Assembly (NCBI RefSeq): GCF_003721595.1
Contig: NZ_RJJR01000008.1
Span: 62,001-126,000, forward strand
Source: Hanamia caeni
GTDB taxonomy: Bacteria; Bacteroidota; Bacteroidia; Chitinophagales; Chitinophagaceae
DNA length: 64,000 nt
Direction of reading: 5' to 3'
Part shown: positions 61,599 through 64,000 of the stretch, piece after piece
Position numbering within the stretch: position 1 is the first letter of the stretch
Layout of the letters: each line of letters begins with the position of its first letter
Notes under the pieces: model-generated
Seen by the model: only the letters and a program-made list of their open reading frames with translations
The model's database searches: none
What the model was told of the DNA's origin: nothing
Translations under genes and position numbers: made by a program

Positions 61599-62726
61599 TT
61601 GAATTCTGAGAAGCAACATATTATTCATACCATAAACATCGGAATCGTTGGGGCAGGTAGCTTTGCAGCATTTGCAGCCAGCGCGTTTTTACAACTGAGA
61701 GGAGTAAACCTGATTGCTGTAGCAGATGTGGATCCTAATGCCGCAAAAAATCTGGCAGGCAAATATGCTGCGGTGGCCTATCCGGATTTGGAAAAAATGC
61801 TTCAAGACGAATCTATCGACCTTATTTATATCGCCACACCACCTTTTCTTCATTACTCACAAAGTAAAGCCTCGCTCGTAGCAGGCAAGCATGTACTGTG
61901 CGAGAAGCCGGCTGCGCTGAAACTGGAGGAAGCTAAAGACCTTGCGTCGCTGGCACAATCCAAAAACCTTTTGTATGTTGTCAATTTGATGCAGCGTTAC
62001 AATCCATTGTATGAAATCGTAAGTGAAATAATTGATAACAAGACGCTCGGTGAATTTCTTCACGGGTATTTTGAAAATTATGCAAGCGATGAATCTCTTC
62101 CTGCAAGCCATTGGTTTTGGGATGAAGCAAAAAGCGGTGGCATTTTTACAGAGCATGGCGTTCACTTTTTTGATATGTTTTCCGGCTGGCTTGGCAAAGG
62201 TGAGGTAATTCAATCGCTAAAAAAGCATAGGCCCGGATATGATAATATTATAGATCGTGTACAGGCTACTGTTATGTACGGTGGCGGCTGGGTGAACTTT
62301 TATCACGGGTTTGACCAACCACGAATTCTGGACCGGCAGCAAATTACCTTACTGTTTGAAAGAGGAGACATAACTCTCAGAGGATGGATACCTGTAACGA
62401 TAAAGGTGCATGGATTATTCAATGAAACGGATAAAAAAATTATCCGAAAACTGCTTAAAGAAAATTTTACAGAGAATGAAATTAAAGATCCCAATCAGAA
62501 AGCAAAAGGAAGATTTAAGGATATTGATTTGCATGCAGAAGTCACTTTTGAAAAAGGAGATCTTTTACATAAAGAAATGCGCTACCAGCAATTATTGATG
62601 CGGATGTTGGCAGATCAATGGAGTTGGATAAAAGATAACAAACACCATCGTAAAATGGATGAAACCAATGGTATAGCATCTTTGCAAATGGCCCTGGATG
62701 CCGATGGGCGTTCAGCAACTTTTTAA
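61599..62726 (+). CDS. Gfo/Idh/MocA family oxidoreductase
   Basis: A 375-residue NAD(P)-dependent dehydrogenase. The N-terminal Rossmann fold shows GIVGAGSFAAF, then DLIYIATPPFLHYSQ and the family signature HVLCEKPAAL. The C-terminal alpha/beta substrate domain contains SGGIFTEHGVHFFDMF, whose His is probably catalytic. It likely oxidises or isomerises the sugar brought in by the importer. The start is a TTG at 61599; an ATG start would cut into the Rossmann strand. The 27-bp gap to the binding-protein gene and 5-bp gap to the permease gene place it inside the operon. Confidence 0.92.
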   Translation: MNSEKQHIIHTINIGIVGAGSFAAFAASAFLQLRGVNLIAVADVDPNAAKNLAGKYAAVAYPDLEKMLQDESIDLIYIATPPFLHYSQSKASLVAGKHVLCEKPAALKLEEAKDLASLAQSKNLLYVVNLMQRYNPLYEIVSEIIDNKTLGEFLHGYFENYASDESLPASHWFWDEAKSGGIFTEHGVHFFDMFSGWLGKGEVIQSLKKHRPGYDNIIDRVQATVMYGGGWVNFYHGFDQPRILDRQQITLLFERGDITLRGWIPVTIKVHGLFNETDKKIIRKLLKENFTENEIKDPNQKAKGRFKDIDLHAEVTFEKGDLLHKEMRYQQLLMRMLADQWSWIKDNKHHRKMDETNGIASLQMALDADGRSATF

Positions 62727-62731
62727 TTTTT

Positions 62732-63622
62732 ATGAATACAATTCCGGTACATAAAACGCATAAAAAAAGTAAAAGAAGTTTTCTTCCTTACCTTCTGGTA
62801 TCGCCATACCTGCTGTTTTTAGTTGTCTTCATAATATTTCCTGTACTGTTTTGTTTCTTTCTCACTTTTAATAACTGGAACATTATTGCGCCCATGCATT
62901 TTATCGGGTTAAAGAATTATTCGCGGCTGATTCACGACCGCCTGTTTTGGAAGGCGATTCTTAATACACTTCAGTTTCTGTTGCTTCACATTCCTTTGCA
63001 ACTTGTTGTTTCCCTGTTTCTGGCATTTTTATTAAATAAAAAAATTAAAGCCGGCGCTTTTTTCAGGGCTTCATTTTTTATGCCGGTTATTGTTTCGGGA
63101 GTGGTGGTCACTATTTTATGGCAGCAGCTGCTGGGTTATGATTCAGGAATTATCAACCGCACATTGCAATCTGCCGGCATGGAAAAAATAGGCTGGCTAA
63201 CCAATCCGGATATTGCCATCTATTCTATCGCCCTGATGGCCACCTGGAAAAATGTTGGCTTATATGTAATTCTGTTTTTGGTAGGCCTGCAAACGGTTCC
63301 GGTGGCTTATTATGAAGCGGCAAAAATGGAAGGCGCTTCCGAATGGCAGCAATTTTATCATATCACGCTTCCAATGATAAATCCGACCATTTTTATGGTA
63401 GTTATTTTATCTACCATAGGTGGCTTTAATCTTTTTATTGAGCCCTATATCATGACAGGCGGCGGGCCGCTCAATTCCACGCTTTCGGCAGTACTATATA
63501 TTTATAAGCAGGCATTTCAGTATTACAATATGGGATATTCCGCCACACTCGGATTCTTTTATGCGATGCTCATCATGAGCGTCGTAGTGCTTCAGAAAAG
63601 ATATATTGAAAAAGAAATCTGA
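62732..63622 (+). CDS. Carbohydrate ABC transporter permease (MalF type)
   Basis: A 296-residue inner-membrane permease with six hydrophobic segments (about 17-38, 75-98, 108-130, 160-182, 208-232, 268-288). The cytoplasmic EAA loop that docks the ATPase is clear: YYEAAKMEGASEWQQF, then ITLPMINP. It pairs with the second permease that starts at 63677. The ATPase partner is not within the window; it may lie downstream or be a shared MsmX/UgpC-type subunit. A copy of the intergenic repeat separates the two permease genes. Confidence 0.93.
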   Translation: MNTIPVHKTHKKSKRSFLPYLLVSPYLLFLVVFIIFPVLFCFFLTFNNWNIIAPMHFIGLKNYSRLIHDRLFWKAILNTLQFLLLHIPLQLVVSLFLAFLLNKKIKAGAFFRASFFMPVIVSGVVVTILWQQLLGYDSGIINRTLQSAGMEKIGWLTNPDIAIYSIALMATWKNVGLYVILFLVGLQTVPVAYYEAAKMEGASEWQQFYHITLPMINPTIFMVVILSTIGGFNLFIEPYIMTGGGPLNSTLSAVLYIYKQAFQYYNMGYSATLGFFYAMLIMSVVVLQKRYIEKEI

Positions 63623-63629
63623 TAAAAAT

Positions 63630-63663
63630 GAAAATAAAAAAACGCGATATTTTTTTGTTTACT
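63630..63663 (-). repeat. 34-bp intergenic repeat, copy 13
   Basis: On the minus strand AGTAAACAAAAAAATATCG, then CGTTTTTTTATTTTC. It fills most of the 54-bp gap between two permease genes of one operon. Confidence 0.65.
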
Positions 63664-63676
63664 GCCATTTGAAAAT

Positions 63677-64000
63677 ATGATGGAGAAAAAAAGTACGATA
63701 CAAACGATTTTAATTTATACCATATTGGGTATTGCTGCGCTTACATTTATTTATCCTTTTTTATGGATGATTGGCGCCTCATTCGCTTCCATGCAGGAAA
63801 TCGGCACAATGGCACTTTGGCCTGCACATCCTACCTGGCACAACTTTACCACTATGGTGCAGAAGATTCCGATTTGGCGCTCATTGTTCAATAGCCTTCT
63901 TGTTGCCGCCTTCACCACTTCCCTGGTAGTTATTACAGGTTCTGTGGTAGGATATGCGCTGGCAAAAATGAGATTTAAGGGCAGGCAGCTTATCTTTTAC
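63677..64000 (+). CDS. Carbohydrate ABC transporter permease (MalG type, N-terminal part)
   Basis: The frame starts at ATG 63677 (a second ATG follows directly) and stays open to the right edge: 108 codons, truncated by the window. The first ~30 residues contain a membrane helix (ILIYTILGIAALTFIYPFLW) followed by MIGASFASMQEI, the usual beginning of MalG-type permeases. A second helix with SLFNSLLVAAFTTSLVV and the YALAKMRFKGRQL stretch follow. It is the second permease half of the sugar importer. The EAA loop lies beyond the window. Confidence 0.88.
   Translation, partial: MMEKKSTIQTILIYTILGIAALTFIYPFLWMIGASFASMQEIGTMALWPAHPTWHNFTTMVQKIPIWRSLFNSLLVAAFTTSLVVITGSVVGYALAKMRFKGRQLIFY

Noticed and set aside
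1..64000. CRISPR arrays, tRNA/rRNA genes, insertion sequences, prophage or toxin-antitoxin loci
   Set aside because: I looked through all gaps and gene products and saw none; gaps are short and lack cloverleaf or spacer-repeat structure. Tools could still find a degenerate element.

Overview
The window looks like the chromosome of a member of the Bacteroidota, most likely of the Chitinophagaceae. The evidence is: two SusC/SusD pairs, one with an ECF sigma/FecR cascade; a GldB gliding lipoprotein; Bacteroidota-only families (DUF4290, DUF4783, the LptC-like lipoprotein); A/T-rich gene starts without Shine-Dalgarno sequences; and promoters of the Bacteroidota type (TTTG at -33, TAnnTTTG at -7). 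I see no tRNA, rRNA, insertion sequence, prophage or CRISPR array. Genes are densely packed and only one gene-free stretch exceeds 300 bp (22701-23131).

Layout. 1-9.5 kb: the end of a Lon-substrate-domain protein, coaX, an outer-membrane protein, lptC, an OsmC peroxiredoxin, an ABC-2 exporter, an NfeD/slipin pair and a GNAT-nitrilase fusion. 9.5-14 kb: an APC permease, a TatD nuclease, a lipoprotein and a polysaccharide deacetylase. 14-22.7 kb: a minus-strand SusC-SusD-FG-GAP/ASPIC operon. 23-45 kb: housekeeping genes (queA, a DUF1800/DUF1501 pair, serS, a cyclophilin, gcvH, murA, gmk, a CBS-domain protein, a glycosyltransferase, a thiolase, nadE, gldB, apaG, a SUI1-like protein, nadC, gpmI). 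45-52 kb: an ECF sigma factor with a membrane/barrel partner, uvrC, a barrel protein and a transglutaminase-like protein. 52-64 kb: an uptake locus made of ECF sigma, FecR, SusC with an STN domain, SusD and a LamG protein, then a strong terminator, then a binding-protein-dependent sugar ABC importer with a Gfo/Idh/MocA oxidoreductase, running off the right edge. The last locus could form a complete route: surface signalling, outer-membrane uptake, inner-membrane import and oxidation of a sugar. The ligand cannot be read from sequence.

The least expected signals are outside genes. First, a family of about 34-bp AT-rich intergenic repeats (13 sites noticed by eye) has a conserved AGTAAAC end, a central AAATA and a TTTTTATTTT end. 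It often lies at, or supplies, stop codons. Second, many genes have a TAnnTTTG-like box ending 3-5 nt before the start codon, which predicts leaderless mRNAs. Third, there are short-period (7-8 bp) degenerate tandem arrays next to gene ends. All repeats and promoters were found by eye, not by computed search.
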